A stretch of 64,000 bases of DNA from Lautropia sp. SCN 69-89 (GCA_001724855.1 MEED01000032.1:1-64000), one strand, 5' to 3'; numbered from the stretch's first letter, positions 1-10,582 are shown. Notes: a model not told the origin generated them from the sequence alone. A program made the numbers and translations.

Positions 1-624
<624 letters not shown>

Positions 625-698
625 GGTTGCGTTGCCTGCTGCGACCGGCCGCTCCCCTTCCGCGCCGCCGGCGGCCGCGGAAGGGAAGCCGGCAGCGA

Positions 699-1937
699 TC
701 ACCAGCCGAGCCACTCCGGCTTGCGCGGGATCACCGACTCGCCGATCTTCTCGATGCTCTGGGCACCGCCCTTCGAGTTGGCCCGGTAGATGAACACCGT
801 CGTCGTGCCGCGGTGGTCTTCCGGAGTCCACGTGGAAGGAATGCACACGCCCTGCAGTTCGGCCGGGACGTGGTCCTTCATCTGCTCCATCGCCTTCTTG
901 ATGTTCGGGCCGGTGACGCCGCCCGCCTTGTCGGCCACGGCCATCGCGTCGCGCATGTAGTAGACCGAGCAGATGCCGCGCATGTAGTGCACCGGCCGGT
1001 ACATGTTGCCCGAGGCATCGGAGACCTTCGAGATCTCGCGCACCGTCTTCATGCCCGGCGCAGTCGATTTCCAGTCGGCCGCACCCACGACGAACACCAC
1101 GCCGTTGGCAGCGTCGCCCGCGGCCTTCAGCGCGTTCTCGTCCATCGCCCAGACGTTGCCCAGGAACTGGGTGTCCACGCCGACCGTCTCGCACGACTTC
1201 AGCAGCGAGATCGTCGAGCCGCCGGTGTTGGCGAGGAACGCGTAGTTGGCGCCGGACTCCTTCAGGCTCAGGCACTGGGCCTTGAAGTCGCCGGGCTTGA
1301 GCGAGTACTGGATCGGCGGAACGATCGCGAAGCCCATCTCCTTGGCGTATTCGCCGCAGGCGGCCTTCGGCGCGTTCGGGTACGGGTGGTTGTCGCCCAT
1401 GTGCACGAACTTCGGCGAGGCGATGTTCCTCTTCTTCGCGTCGCTTGCAGCCCACTGCACCAGCGCACGGCAGCCATCGGTGTACGACGGGCCGTAGAAG
1501 AAGTTGTACGGCGCCGGCTTCGAGCCGTGCGTGCCCTTGCCCGACGGATCGGTGAGGTGACCCGAATACGAGGCCGAAAAGTAGGGGATCTCGTCCTTGG
1601 CCACGAACGTGACCATCGCCTCGGTGTCGCCGGTGCCCCAGCCCTGGATCGCCGCGACCTTCTGCGAGCCGGTCCACTTCTTGTAGGTGGCGATCGCGCG
1701 CGGGATCTCGTAGCTGTAGTCGACCGTCTCGAAGTCGATCTTCTTGCCGTTCACGCCGCCATGGGAGTTCACGTAGGCGAGCGCGTCGGCCACGCCCTGG
1801 CCATAGGGTTTGCCGACGTCGGACGTGGCGCCGGTGTAGTCGGCGATGTGGCCGACGAAGATGCCCTGGGCGGCGGCCGGGCCGGCGCCGATCAGGACCG
1901 CCGCCGCAGCCGCGGCGGAAAACAGGGTGCCCTTCAT
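699..1937 (-). CDS. ABC transporter periplasmic substrate-binding protein (LivK-like)
   Basis: 412 aa, signal peptide, periplasmic-binding fold; between livF and livM. Confidence 0.9.
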   Translation of the reverse strand: MKGTLFSAAAAAAVLIGAGPAAAQGIFVGHIADYTGATSDVGKPYGQGVADALAYVNSHGGVNGKKIDFETVDYSYEIPRAIATYKKWTGSQKVAAIQGWGTGDTEAMVTFVAKDEIPYFSASYSGHLTDPSGKGTHGSKPAPYNFFYGPSYTDGCRALVQWAASDAKKRNIASPKFVHMGDNHPYPNAPKAACGEYAKEMGFAIVPPIQYSLKPGDFKAQCLSLKESGANYAFLANTGGSTISLLKSCETVGVDTQFLGNVWAMDENALKAAGDAANGVVFVVGAADWKSTAPGMKTVREISKVSDASGNMYRPVHYMRGICSVYYMRDAMAVADKAGGVTGPNIKKAMEQMKDHVPAELQGVCIPSTWTPEDHRGTTTVFIYRANSKGGAQSIEKIGESVIPRKPEWLGW

Positions 1938-1965
1938 TGCAGTGCTCCTCTCCTGGGGGTCGTGG

Positions 1966-3051
1966 CTAGTAAGAGAACGGGTACAGCTTCCAGTACGTCT
2001 TGACCATCTTCCAGCGATGCGCGAGCCCGTCGGGCTCGAACATCAGGAACAGGACGATCACGAGGCCGATCGCGCCCTCCTTCAGGAAGGCGAGCCCCTC
2101 GGTGAACGCCGGGAACACGCCGCCCATGCCGCGCGACAGCGCCCCGATGCCCTCGGGCAGCAGCACCATGAACGCCGTGCCGAGCAGCGTGCCCATCACG
2201 CTTCCAAGGCCGCCGATGATGATCATGCCGAGGAACTGGATCGACAGCAGGATGGTGAACGCCTCGGAGGACACGTAGCCGAGGTAGTGGCCGAACAGCG
2301 CGCCGCCGATGCCGGCGTAGAACGCCGAGATGCCGAACGACAGCACCCGGTAGCGGGTGAGGCCGATGCCCATCACCTCGGCCGACAGGTAGTGGTCGCG
2401 CACCGCGACGAACGCGCGCCCGTCGCGGCTGCGCAGCAGGTTGGTGCCGAGCAGGTACATCAGCACGACGTAGGCGAGCACCACGTAGAAGTAGCCGTGG
2501 TCGCCGGAGATTTCGTAACCGAAGATGCTGAACGGCTGCGCCAGCGTGCCGGCCGAACCGCCGGTGAACCACTTGGCGCGCGCGAAGAAGTCCTCGAGGA
2601 TGAACTGCGCCGCGAAGGTGGCGATCGCCAGGTAGAGCCCCTTGATCCGCGCGGCCGGGATGCCGAACAGCAGCCCGACCAGCGTGGTCAGCACGCCCGC
2701 CAGCGGAATCGCCCAGAACACCGGCACGCCGAACGAGTTGCTCAGCCACGCCGACGCGAACGCGCCGAAGCCGAAGAACGCCGCGTGCCCGAGCGAGATC
2801 TGCCCGGTGAAGCCGACGAGGATGTTGATGCCGAGCGCGGCGATGCCGTAGTAGCCGATCTGGATCAGCAGGTTGAGCTGGTACTTGCTGAGCAGTTCGA
2901 CGCCGCCGATCTTCAGCGGCGCCAGGCACAGCAGCACCACCGCCGCGATCGCCACCGCCCGGGTGACCGGCGTCGGGAAGATCGTGGTGTCCGTGCGGTA
3001 CGCGGTCTTGAACTGGCCGCAGGGAATCAGTGCGGACGAAGTGGTCGCCAA
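1966..3051 (-). CDS. livM: ABC transporter permease LivM
   Basis: 361 aa multi-TM, typical LivM motif (GYYGIAALGINILVGFTGQISLGHAAFFGFGAF). Confidence 0.92.
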   Translation of the reverse strand: MATTSSALIPCGQFKTAYRTDTTIFPTPVTRAVAIAAVVLLCLAPLKIGGVELLSKYQLNLLIQIGYYGIAALGINILVGFTGQISLGHAAFFGFGAFASAWLSNSFGVPVFWAIPLAGVLTTLVGLLFGIPAARIKGLYLAIATFAAQFILEDFFARAKWFTGGSAGTLAQPFSIFGYEISGDHGYFYVVLAYVVLMYLLGTNLLRSRDGRAFVAVRDHYLSAEVMGIGLTRYRVLSFGISAFYAGIGGALFGHYLGYVSSEAFTILLSIQFLGMIIIGGLGSVMGTLLGTAFMVLLPEGIGALSRGMGGVFPAFTEGLAFLKEGAIGLVIVLFLMFEPDGLAHRWKMVKTYWKLYPFSY

Positions 3052-3052
3052 C

Positions 3053-3946
3053 TCAAACCCTCTCGATCTGTTTCGTGCCGAACAGCCCGTACGGCTTGAT
3101 CATCAGGATGACGATCAGCGCGTAGAACGGCGCGACGGTGTACAGGTTGCCCACGTTCAGGTACTGGCTGTCGACGAACTCGGCCACGTTCTCGAGCACG
3201 CCGATGATCAGCCCGCCCAGGATCGCGCCGACGATCGAGTCGAGCCCGCCCAGGATCACCACCGGGAACACCTTGATGCCGAAGAACGACAGCGCCGAGG
3301 ACACGCCGTTGACCATGCCCACGACCACGCCGGCCAGCGCCGAGACCATCGCCGAGATCGCCCAGGCCATCGCGAACACCGACTTCACCGAGATGCCCAG
3401 GCTCTGCGCGACCTGCTGGTTGAACGCGGTGGCGCGCATCGCCAGGCCCAGCCGCGAGAACTTGAAGAACCATGCGAAGCCCGCCATGATCAGCAGCGAG
3501 ATCACCATCGACATCACGTACGGCGTCTGCACGTTCAGCCCGAGGATGTTGACCGCCTTGGTGCCGAACACCTCCGGGTAGGGCTTGGCCCAGACGCCGA
3601 AGATCCACTTCATCATCGCCGAGAAGAAGATCGACAGGCCGATCGTGACCATGATCACCGAGATGATCGGCTCGCCGATCATCGGCCTGAGCACGATCAC
3701 CTGCAGCAGCACCCCGAACACCATCATGAACGCGAGCGTGACCGGAAAACCGATCCAGAACGGCAGCTGCCAGTAGGTGAGCATCCACCAGCAGACCCAG
3801 GCGCCGATCAGCAGGAACTCGCCCTGCGCGAAGTTGACGATCTGGGTCGACTTGTAGATCAGCACGAAGCACATCGCCACCACGCCGTAGAGCGTGCCGA
3901 TGATGAGGCCGTTGACGATCAGCTGGACCAGCAGGTCGGTGTTCAT
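3053..3946 (-). CDS. livH: ABC transporter permease LivH
   Basis: MNTDLLVQLIVNGLIIGTLYGVVAMCFVLIYKSTQIVNFAQGEFLLIGAW; C-terminal part of the 1235-aa open frame. Confidence 0.92.
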   Translation of the reverse strand: MNTDLLVQLIVNGLIIGTLYGVVAMCFVLIYKSTQIVNFAQGEFLLIGAWVCWWMLTYWQLPFWIGFPVTLAFMMVFGVLLQVIVLRPMIGEPIISVIMVTIGLSIFFSAMMKWIFGVWAKPYPEVFGTKAVNILGLNVQTPYVMSMVISLLIMAGFAWFFKFSRLGLAMRATAFNQQVAQSLGISVKSVFAMAWAISAMVSALAGVVVGMVNGVSSALSFFGIKVFPVVILGGLDSIVGAILGGLIIGVLENVAEFVDSQYLNVGNLYTVAPFYALIVILMIKPYGLFGTKQIERV

Positions 3947-5904
3947 CGCGCCTCCAGTGCCGCGGGTTCGGCCGGTGCCGGCTTCGACGGCCGCGGCGGC
4001 TCGATCAGGGTCTCGAGCACCAGGTCGGTGCGGATCCGCGACGTGGTGCCGTCCTGGAAGGTGATCGTCGTGTCGACGTGCACCGTCTTCCGGTCGGAGT
4101 AGATCGCGTCGATGATGTCGGCGTACTTCTCGTTGATGACGCCGCGGCGCACCTTGCGGGTGCGCGTGAGCTCGCCGTCGTCGGCGTCGAGCTCCTTGTA
4201 GAGCAGCACCAGCTTGTGGATGCGCTGCGGCTCGGGCAGCGAGGCGTTGACCTTCTCGACCTCTTCGCGCAGCAGCCGGTAGACGCGCGGCTGCGCCGCG
4301 AGGCTGGTGTAGTTGGTGAACGCGATGCCGCGCTGCTCGGCCCACTTGGAGACGATCGAGTAGCGGATGCAGATGATCGCGGTGAGGTACGGCTTGTCGT
4401 GGCCGAGGATCACCGCTTCGGCGATGAACGGCGAGAACTTGAGCTTGTTCTCGATGAACATCGGCGAGAAGCGCGTGCCGACGGACGTGGTGGCGAGGTC
4501 CTTGATGCGGTCGATGACCACCAGGTGGCCGTTTTCCTTCTTGATGTAGCCGGCGTCGCCGGTGTGCATCCAGCCGTCGCGCAGGTCGGCGCGGGTGGCC
4601 TCCTCGTTCCCGTAGAAGCCGAGGAAGGTGCCGGCACTGCGCGCGACGATCTCGCCGACGCCGTTGGCGTCGGGGTTGTCGATGCGCACTTCGGAGGTGT
4701 CGAACGGCACGCCCACGCTGTCGAAGTCGACGTCGTCGGGCCGGTGGATCGTGTACGCGCCCGACAGTTCGGTCTGTCCGTAGATCTGGCGCAGCGGCAC
4801 GCCCATCGCCTGGAAGAAGCGGAACGTGTCGGGGCCGAGCGCCGCGCCGCCGGTGGCCGCCGACTTCAGGTAGGTGAAGCCGAGCCGGTCGCGCAGCGCC
4901 TTGAAGAGGATGAGGTCGGCGAGCTTCGAGCGCCGGCGCTGGTCGAGCGCGGCCAGTCCGAGCTTCATGCCCCAGGCGAACATCTTCTGCTTGAACGGCG
5001 TGGCGTCCATGACGCGGGCGCGCACGTCGGCGGCGATCTGCTCCCAGACGCGCGGCGCGAGCAGCACGAAAGTGGGGCCGATCTCGCGCAGGTCGGCCAT
5101 CATCGTCTCGGGCTCCTCGACGAAGTTCACCGTGATGCGCGAGATCAGCGCCTGCGCCACCGCGTAGACCTGCTCCATGATCCACGGCAGCGGCAGCACC
5201 GAGACGTAGTTGTCGGTGGGCAGCTTCGGGTCGGCGCGCAGGTACGACAGGCAGTGCGCGAGGAACGGTCCCGACTGCAGCATCGCCATCTTCGGGTTGG
5301 AGACGGTGCCCGAGGTGGTGCACAGCACGGCGACGTCCTCGCCCTTGCCCAGCGCCACCTCGGCCGCGAAGCGCCCGGGATCGGCAGCCTCGACCTTCGC
5401 CGCCACTGCCTTGAGCTCGTCCCAGCTCATCAGCCGCGGATCGTCGTACTTGCGCATGCCGCGCGGGTCGAAGTAGATGATCCGCTCGATCTTCGTGGCC
5501 GAGGTTTCGGCGACTTCGAGCAGCTTGTCGACCTGCTCTTCGTCTTCGGCCAGCACGATGCGCACCTGCGCGTGGTCGAGCAGGTAGGCGACTTCCTGGT
5601 TCAGCGCGTCGTGGTAGATGCCCAGCGTCATGCAGCCGATCGCGTGCGCCGCGATCTCGCCCCAGAGCATCTCGGGCCGGTTCTTGCCGATGAGGCTCAC
5701 CGTCTCGCCGCGCCGCACGCCCAGCCCGTGAAGGCCGAGCGCGATCTCCTTCACCCGGGCCAGGTAGTCCGACCAGGTGAACTCGTTCCAGATGCCGAAT
5801 TCCTTCTCGCGCAGCGCAACCTCGCCGGGCCAGTGCGTCGCGTTGTGCACCAGCAGCTTCGGGAAGGTGTCGTGCAGGACGACGTCGCCGTACTCGGGCT
5901 GCAT
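3943..5904 (-). CDS. AMP-dependent acyl-CoA synthetase/ligase (long-chain-like)
   Basis: 653 aa; AMP-binding motif region VLCTTSGTVSNPKMAM, GWMHTGDAGYI. Confidence 0.9.
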   Translation of the reverse strand: MQPEYGDVVLHDTFPKLLVHNATHWPGEVALREKEFGIWNEFTWSDYLARVKEIALGLHGLGVRRGETVSLIGKNRPEMLWGEIAAHAIGCMTLGIYHDALNQEVAYLLDHAQVRIVLAEDEEQVDKLLEVAETSATKIERIIYFDPRGMRKYDDPRLMSWDELKAVAAKVEAADPGRFAAEVALGKGEDVAVLCTTSGTVSNPKMAMLQSGPFLAHCLSYLRADPKLPTDNYVSVLPLPWIMEQVYAVAQALISRITVNFVEEPETMMADLREIGPTFVLLAPRVWEQIAADVRARVMDATPFKQKMFAWGMKLGLAALDQRRRSKLADLILFKALRDRLGFTYLKSAATGGAALGPDTFRFFQAMGVPLRQIYGQTELSGAYTIHRPDDVDFDSVGVPFDTSEVRIDNPDANGVGEIVARSAGTFLGFYGNEEATRADLRDGWMHTGDAGYIKKENGHLVVIDRIKDLATTSVGTRFSPMFIENKLKFSPFIAEAVILGHDKPYLTAIICIRYSIVSKWAEQRGIAFTNYTSLAAQPRVYRLLREEVEKVNASLPEPQRIHKLVLLYKELDADDGELTRTRKVRRGVINEKYADIIDAIYSDRKTVHVDTTITFQDGTTSRIRTDLVLETLIEPPRPSKPAPAEPAALEAR

Positions 5905-6765
5905 TCAGGCGGCTCCCGCTTCGTCCTCGACGCCGAGGTAGGCGCGCTTGACGTGCTCGTTGTCCATGATCTCGTGCGGCAGGCCGTCGGCGATGACCCG
6001 CCCGAAGTCGAGCACCATCACGCGATGAGAGATGTCCATGACCACGCCCATGTCGTGCTCGATCATGATCACCGTCATGCCCCATTCCTCGTTGAGGTCG
6101 ACGACATAGCGCGCCATGTCCTCTTTCTCCTCGAGGTTCATGCCGGCCATCGGCTCGTCGAGCAGGATCAGGTCGGGCTTGACCGCGATCGCGCGGGCGA
6201 GCTCGACGCGCTTGCGCAGGCCGTAGGAGAGCGTGCCGGCCACCGCCTTGCGGATGTGGCTGATCTCGAGGAAGTCGATGATGTCCTCGACGTGGCGCCG
6301 GTGCTCGAGCTCTTCCTTCTGCGCGCCGCCGAACCAGTACAGCGCGCCGCTGAGAAAGTTGTTCTTCAGCAGGTGATGGCGCCCGACCATGATGTTGTCG
6401 AGCACGGTCATGTGGCTGAACAGCGCGAGGTTCTGGAACGTGCGCCCCAGGCCGAGCGGCGCCCGCTGGTTCGGCGTGAGGCGCGTGATGTCGCGGCCCT
6501 TGAAGACGATCTGGCCGGCGGTGGGCGAGTAGCGACCCGAGATGCAGTTGAGCATCGAGGTCTTGCCCGCGCCGTTCGGTCCGATGATGGAGAACAGTTC
6601 GCCCTGGCGCACGTGGAAGCTCACGTCGCTCAACGCCTTCACGCCGCCGAACTGCAGCGAGATGGCCTTTGCCTCGAGTATCGGAGTCCCTTCGCCCTGC
6701 AAGTGTCTGCCTCCCGAACCGTCGTCGCGGTCTGCATCGCGCGCGCCGTCGCACCGGCACCGCAC
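5905..6765 (-). CDS. livG: ABC transporter ATP-binding protein LivG (true start probably downstream of 6765)
   Basis: Walker [13 protein letters not shown], long loop typical of LivG, Walker B LILLDEPMAGMN. Confidence 0.9.
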   Translation of the reverse strand: MRCRCDGARDADRDDGSGGRHLQGEGTPILEAKAISLQFGGVKALSDVSFHVRQGELFSIIGPNGAGKTSMLNCISGRYSPTAGQIVFKGRDITRLTPNQRAPLGLGRTFQNLALFSHMTVLDNIMVGRHHLLKNNFLSGALYWFGGAQKEELEHRRHVEDIIDFLEISHIRKAVAGTLSYGLRKRVELARAIAVKPDLILLDEPMAGMNLEEKEDMARYVVDLNEEWGMTVIMIEHDMGVVMDISHRVMVLDFGRVIADGLPHEIMDNEHVKRAYLGVEDEAGAA

Positions 6766-6801
6766 TGCACCGGGCAGTCTAAGTCAGCCCGCGCAGTATA
6801 G

Positions 6802-6819
6802 TTGTCGTCCGTCCGACAA
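6802..6819. promoter_or_regulatory. 18-bp inverted repeat TTGTCG-N6-CGACAA in the liv / Crp-Fnr divergent intergenic region
   Basis: ttgtcgtccgtccgacaa; perfect 6-bp arms. Confidence 0.6.
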
Positions 6820-6847
6820 ACTCAGGGAAAACAGGGGGATCCGACCA

Positions 6848-7522
6848 TTGAGCGCCTTCGACGACATGCTCGAACTGTCGCCGTGGATGCGTGCGCTTGA
6901 TGCGACGCAACATGCGCGGATGCGCGAGGATCTCGTCGAACGCCGCGTCGCGTGCGGGGGCTTCGTCTGCCGCAAGGGCGAGCCGGTCGAGCACTGGATA
7001 GGCGTCATCGAGGGCCTGGTCAAGATCAGCAGCGTCTCGGCCGGCGGCAAGCCGGTCACTTTCACCGGCGTCGCACCCGGCGGCTGGTTCGGCGAAGGCT
7101 CGATGCTCAAGGACGAGCCGCGCCGCTACGACGGCGTGGCATTGCGCGAAAGCCGCATCGCCTACCTTCCGCGCACCACCTTCCAGTGGCTGCTCGACAC
7201 CAGCATCGCGTTCAACCGCTACCTGCTGATCCAGCTGAACGAGCGGCTCGGACAGTTCATCGGCACCGTGGAGATCGACCGCCTGCTCGGTCCCGATGCG
7301 CGCGTGGCGCGCTGCCTGGCGCAGCTGTTCAACCCGCTGCTGTATCCCGGGCTGGGCCGCAAGCTGGAAATCTCGCAGGGCGAGATCGGCTACCTCACCG
7401 GCCTGTCGCGCCAGCGCGTGAACCAGGCGCTGCGCCGCCTGGAAGGCATCGGCCTGCTGAAGGTCGACTACGGCGGCGTGACCGTGCTGTCGGTCGACGG
7501 GCTGCGCGAGTTCGAGGATTAG
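6848..7522 (+). CDS. Crp/Fnr family transcriptional regulator (TTG start proposed)
   Basis: cNMP-binding-like N-terminus plus Crp-type HTH (EISQGEIGYLTGLSRQRVNQALRRLEGIGLLKV). Confidence 0.85.
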   Translation: MSAFDDMLELSPWMRALDATQHARMREDLVERRVACGGFVCRKGEPVEHWIGVIEGLVKISSVSAGGKPVTFTGVAPGGWFGEGSMLKDEPRRYDGVALRESRIAYLPRTTFQWLLDTSIAFNRYLLIQLNERLGQFIGTVEIDRLLGPDARVARCLAQLFNPLLYPGLGRKLEISQGEIGYLTGLSRQRVNQALRRLEGIGLLKVDYGGVTVLSVDGLREFED

Positions 7523-7534
7523 GGCGTGTTCACA

Positions 7535-8194
7535 CTACGATCGTCCCCGCGTGAGCACCAGTTGCAGCTCGGCGAACCCGGCAGGGTGTGCGTGCCGCGG
7601 ATACGGGGGCCGCGGCCATTGCCAGAGCTCGCCGGGAAACAGCGCGCGCACCGCGTTGACGTCGCAGTGATACGGCGGCCCTTCGATGCGGCCCTCGAGC
7701 CGGCCCGCGCGCTCGGCCTGCACCGCCAGCAGGATCATCGTGCCCGCGGGCCGCAGCCATGCCGCCAGGCGCCGGGCGTAGGCAACCCACAGGTCGGGAT
7801 GCAGCGCGCACAGGCAGGCCTGGTCCCAGATCGCGTCGAACGGCGCGGCCGGCGTCCAGTCGAGCAGGTCGGCCTGGACCACCTCGGCGGCGAGCCCCGC
7901 CTGCGCCAGGCGCGCGCGCGTGAGCTCGACCGCCGCCGGCGCGTAGTCCACGCCCACCGGGCGCAGGCCGCTCGCCGCGAGTTGCAGCACCTCGTAGCCG
8001 GCGCCGCACCCCGGCACCAGCACCCTCGCCCCGGGTGCGAGCACCCCGCTCGCCACCAGTGGCGCGAGCGCGGGATTCACCGCCCCGCGATCCCAGGGCG
8101 TGCGCTGCGACTCGAAGCGCTGCTGCCAGAAGGCGAGCGTCGGGCCGGCCGGCTGCGCCGCGGGCGCGTTCGCCTGCGCCGCAGGCGGGCTCAT
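7535..8194 (-). CDS. Thiopurine S-methyltransferase-like SAM-dependent methyltransferase
   Basis: FWQQRFESQRTPWDRGAVNPAL...VLVPGCGAGYEV; TPMT family pattern. Confidence 0.82.
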   Translation of the reverse strand: MSPPAAQANAPAAQPAGPTLAFWQQRFESQRTPWDRGAVNPALAPLVASGVLAPGARVLVPGCGAGYEVLQLAASGLRPVGVDYAPAAVELTRARLAQAGLAAEVVQADLLDWTPAAPFDAIWDQACLCALHPDLWVAYARRLAAWLRPAGTMILLAVQAERAGRLEGRIEGPPYHCDVNAVRALFPGELWQWPRPPYPRHAHPAGFAELQLVLTRGRS

Positions 8195-9045
8195 TTGTCG
8201 TAGCGGTAGAAGCCCCGGCCGGTCTTGCGGCCGAGCAGGCCGGCGTCGACCATCTCGCGCAGCAGCGGGGCCGGCCGGTACTTCGGGTCGTTGAAGCCGC
8301 CGTAGAGCACTTCCATCACCGCAAGCTGCACGTCCAGCCCGATGAGATCGCACAGCGCGAGCGGGCCGATCGGATGGTTGCAGCCGAGCTTCATACCGGC
8401 GTCGATCTCCTCGGCGCTCGCCAGCCCCTCCTGCAGCGCGAAGATCGCCTCGTTGATCATCGGGCAGAGGATCCGGTTGACCACGAAGCCGGCGCTGTTC
8501 TTCACGCCGATCGGCGTCTTGCCCAGCCGCTGTGCCAGCTCGGTGACCGCGGCCACCGTCTCGTCCGACGTGCGCAGTCCGCGAATGATCTCGACCAGCG
8601 CCATCACCGGCACCGGGTTGAAGAAATGCATGCCGACGAAACGTTCGGGCCGATGCGTCGAGGCGGCCAGCCGCGTGATCGAGATCGACGAGGTGTTCGT
8701 CGCGACGATCGTCGACGGCTTCACGATGCCTTCGAGGTTCTTCAGGATCCGTATCTTCAGTTCCTCGTTCTCGGTGGCCGCCTCGATGACCAGGTCGGCC
8801 GCAGCGAGGTCCTCGGGCCGGGCGGTCGTGCGGATCCTCGACAGGATCTCGAGCTTGCGCGCGTCGTCGATCGAGCCCTTCTTCACCAGACGGTCGAGCG
8901 AACCCGACACCGTCTTCAGGCCGCGCTCGAGCGCGGCCTCGCTGACGTCCTGCATCACGGCGTCGATGCCGGATGCGGCGCAGGCCTGGGCAATACCGTT
9001 GCCCATCGTGCCGGCGCCGATGATTCCCACGGTCTGGATGGTCAT
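8191..9045 (-). CDS. 3-hydroxybutyryl-CoA dehydrogenase
   Basis: MTIQTVGIIGAGTMGNGIAQACA...HFFNPVPVMALVEII. Confidence 0.93.
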   Translation of the reverse strand: MTIQTVGIIGAGTMGNGIAQACAASGIDAVMQDVSEAALERGLKTVSGSLDRLVKKGSIDDARKLEILSRIRTTARPEDLAAADLVIEAATENEELKIRILKNLEGIVKPSTIVATNTSSISITRLAASTHRPERFVGMHFFNPVPVMALVEIIRGLRTSDETVAAVTELAQRLGKTPIGVKNSAGFVVNRILCPMINEAIFALQEGLASAEEIDAGMKLGCNHPIGPLALCDLIGLDVQLAVMEVLYGGFNDPKYRPAPLLREMVDAGLLGRKTGRGFYRYDK

Positions 9046-9111
9046 GGCTGGAGTCCTCGAAGCTGCCGCGAAAGCCGGCATTCTATCGGGCCGGCCGCCC
9101 GCCGCCACGGC

Positions 9112-9261
9112 TCAGACCTGCGCCAGGATCACGGCCGCGCAGGCGGCGACCATCACGGCCATCAGCGGCACGATCAACGGCACGAAGCGCATCGTGCGGC
9201 GGCGTCGCGCAGCGACGTCGCTGGCTGGTTCGGAACGCAGGGTTTCGTTTACGGTATCCAT
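9112..9261 (-). CDS. Small single-TM protein (49 aa)
   Basis: MDTVNETLRSEPASDVAARRRRTMRFVPLIVPLMAVMVAACAAVILAQV; absent from the ORF track because of its length. Confidence 0.45.
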   Translation of the reverse strand: MDTVNETLRSEPASDVAARRRRTMRFVPLIVPLMAVMVAACAAVILAQV

Positions 9262-9333
9262 GGCGACCTCCTGCCCGGATCCAACCGCGCTGCAAGCGCC
9301 GCGACGATCGCAGCGCGAAGCGGAGCCGCCGAC

Positions 9334-10545
9334 TCAGCCCGTGCGGGCCGAGAACCCCGCGCCGGCCAGCCGGGCGAGAAGTGCCGACACGTGCGCCGGA
9401 CCACGCGCCTGGACGACGATCTCGACCTCGACGCGCTGCGCGCCGATGCTGCCGAACGCGCGCTCGTGCCGGATCTCCTCGATGTTGGCCTGTTCGTCGG
9501 CCAGCAGCGCGGTGACTTGCGCAAGCGCGCCCGGAACGTCGCGAATGTCGACGTAGAGCCGGGCCAACCGGCCCGAGCGGACCATGCCGCGCTCGATGAT
9601 CGAGGCGAGCAGCAGCGGATCGATGTTGCCCCCCGACAGCACCAGGCCGACGCGCCGGCCGCGAAAGTGCTCCGGGTGCCGAAGCAGCGCCGCCAGCGGC
9701 ACCGCGCCGGCTCCTTCGGCTACGGTCTTCTCGATTTCGAGCAGCATCAGCACCGCCTGCTCGACGTCGCCTTCGTCGACCAGCAGCACCCGGTCGACGC
9801 GCTGCCGGATCACCGGCAGCGTGCGCTCGCCCAGCCGGTCGACCGCGATGCCTTCGGCGATCGAACTGGCGCCCAGCGGATGCTGCCCGCCCTCGATTGC
9901 ATCGTGCACCAGCGCGAAGCGCTCGACCTGCACGCCGGTGACCCGGATGCCGGGTTTGAGGTGCTTCGCGGCGGTGGCGATCCCGGCGATGAGTCCGCCT
10001 CCGCCGATCGGCACCACCAGGTCGTCCAGGTCGGGCCGGGCGGCCAGCATCTCGACGCCGATCGTCCCCTGGCCGGCCATGACCGCATCGTCGTCGAACG
10101 GGTCGATCATCGTCAGCCCGCGCTCGGCGGCCAGCGCCAGGCCGTGCGCGCGCGCCTGGTCGAAACGCTCGCCGTGCAGCACCACCTCGGCGCCGAATTC
10201 GCGGGTGCGCTCGACCTTCACCGACGGCGTGAAGCGCGGCATCACGATCGTCGCCGGGATGCCGAGCCGGCTCGCGTGCCAGGCCACGCCCTGCGCGTGG
10301 TTGCCGGCCGAGACCGCGACGACGCCGCGCCTGCACTCGTCCGCACCGAGCAACGCCAACCGGTTCAGCGCGCCGCGCTCCTTGAACGAGGCGGTGAACT
10401 GGAGGTTCTCGAACTTCAGGAACACCTCGGCCCCGGTGATCTGCGACAGCGTGCGGGAAGCCAGGCAGGGCGTGTCCTGCACCTGGCCGGCAAGGCGCCG
10501 GGCGGCGGACTCGATGTCGGCGAATCGCAGAACGGGTGCGTCCAT
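9334..10545 (-). CDS. ilvA: Threonine dehydratase (PLP, C-terminal ACT domain)
   Basis: FENLQFTASFKERGALN PLP-Lys motif; C-terminal ACT-like region. Confidence 0.9.
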   Translation of the reverse strand: MDAPVLRFADIESAARRLAGQVQDTPCLASRTLSQITGAEVFLKFENLQFTASFKERGALNRLALLGADECRRGVVAVSAGNHAQGVAWHASRLGIPATIVMPRFTPSVKVERTREFGAEVVLHGERFDQARAHGLALAAERGLTMIDPFDDDAVMAGQGTIGVEMLAARPDLDDLVVPIGGGGLIAGIATAAKHLKPGIRVTGVQVERFALVHDAIEGGQHPLGASSIAEGIAVDRLGERTLPVIRQRVDRVLLVDEGDVEQAVLMLLEIEKTVAEGAGAVPLAALLRHPEHFRGRRVGLVLSGGNIDPLLLASIIERGMVRSGRLARLYVDIRDVPGALAQVTALLADEQANIEEIRHERAFGSIGAQRVEVEIVVQARGPAHVSALLARLAGAGFSARTG

Positions 10546-10564
10546 GACAGTCTCCGGGCGGGTT

Positions 10565-10582
10565 AGGGCGTGTTCACGCCCT
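10565..10582. repeat. Perfect hairpin AGGGCGTG-TT-CACGCCCT between ilvA and the DUF2189 gene
   Basis: agggcgtgttcacgccct. Confidence 0.6.

Noticed and set aside
3053-6760. 1235-aa reverse ORF covering livH to livG
   Set aside because: Only its C-terminal part (LivH) reads as protein; the rest is Arg/Ala-rich out-of-frame translation of the ligase and livG genes, typical of GC-rich DNA.
4078-6801. 907-aa forward ORF antisense to the ligase/livG genes
   Set aside because: Low-complexity Arg/Val/His/Asp-rich antisense frame; the reverse-strand genes have clear family motifs.
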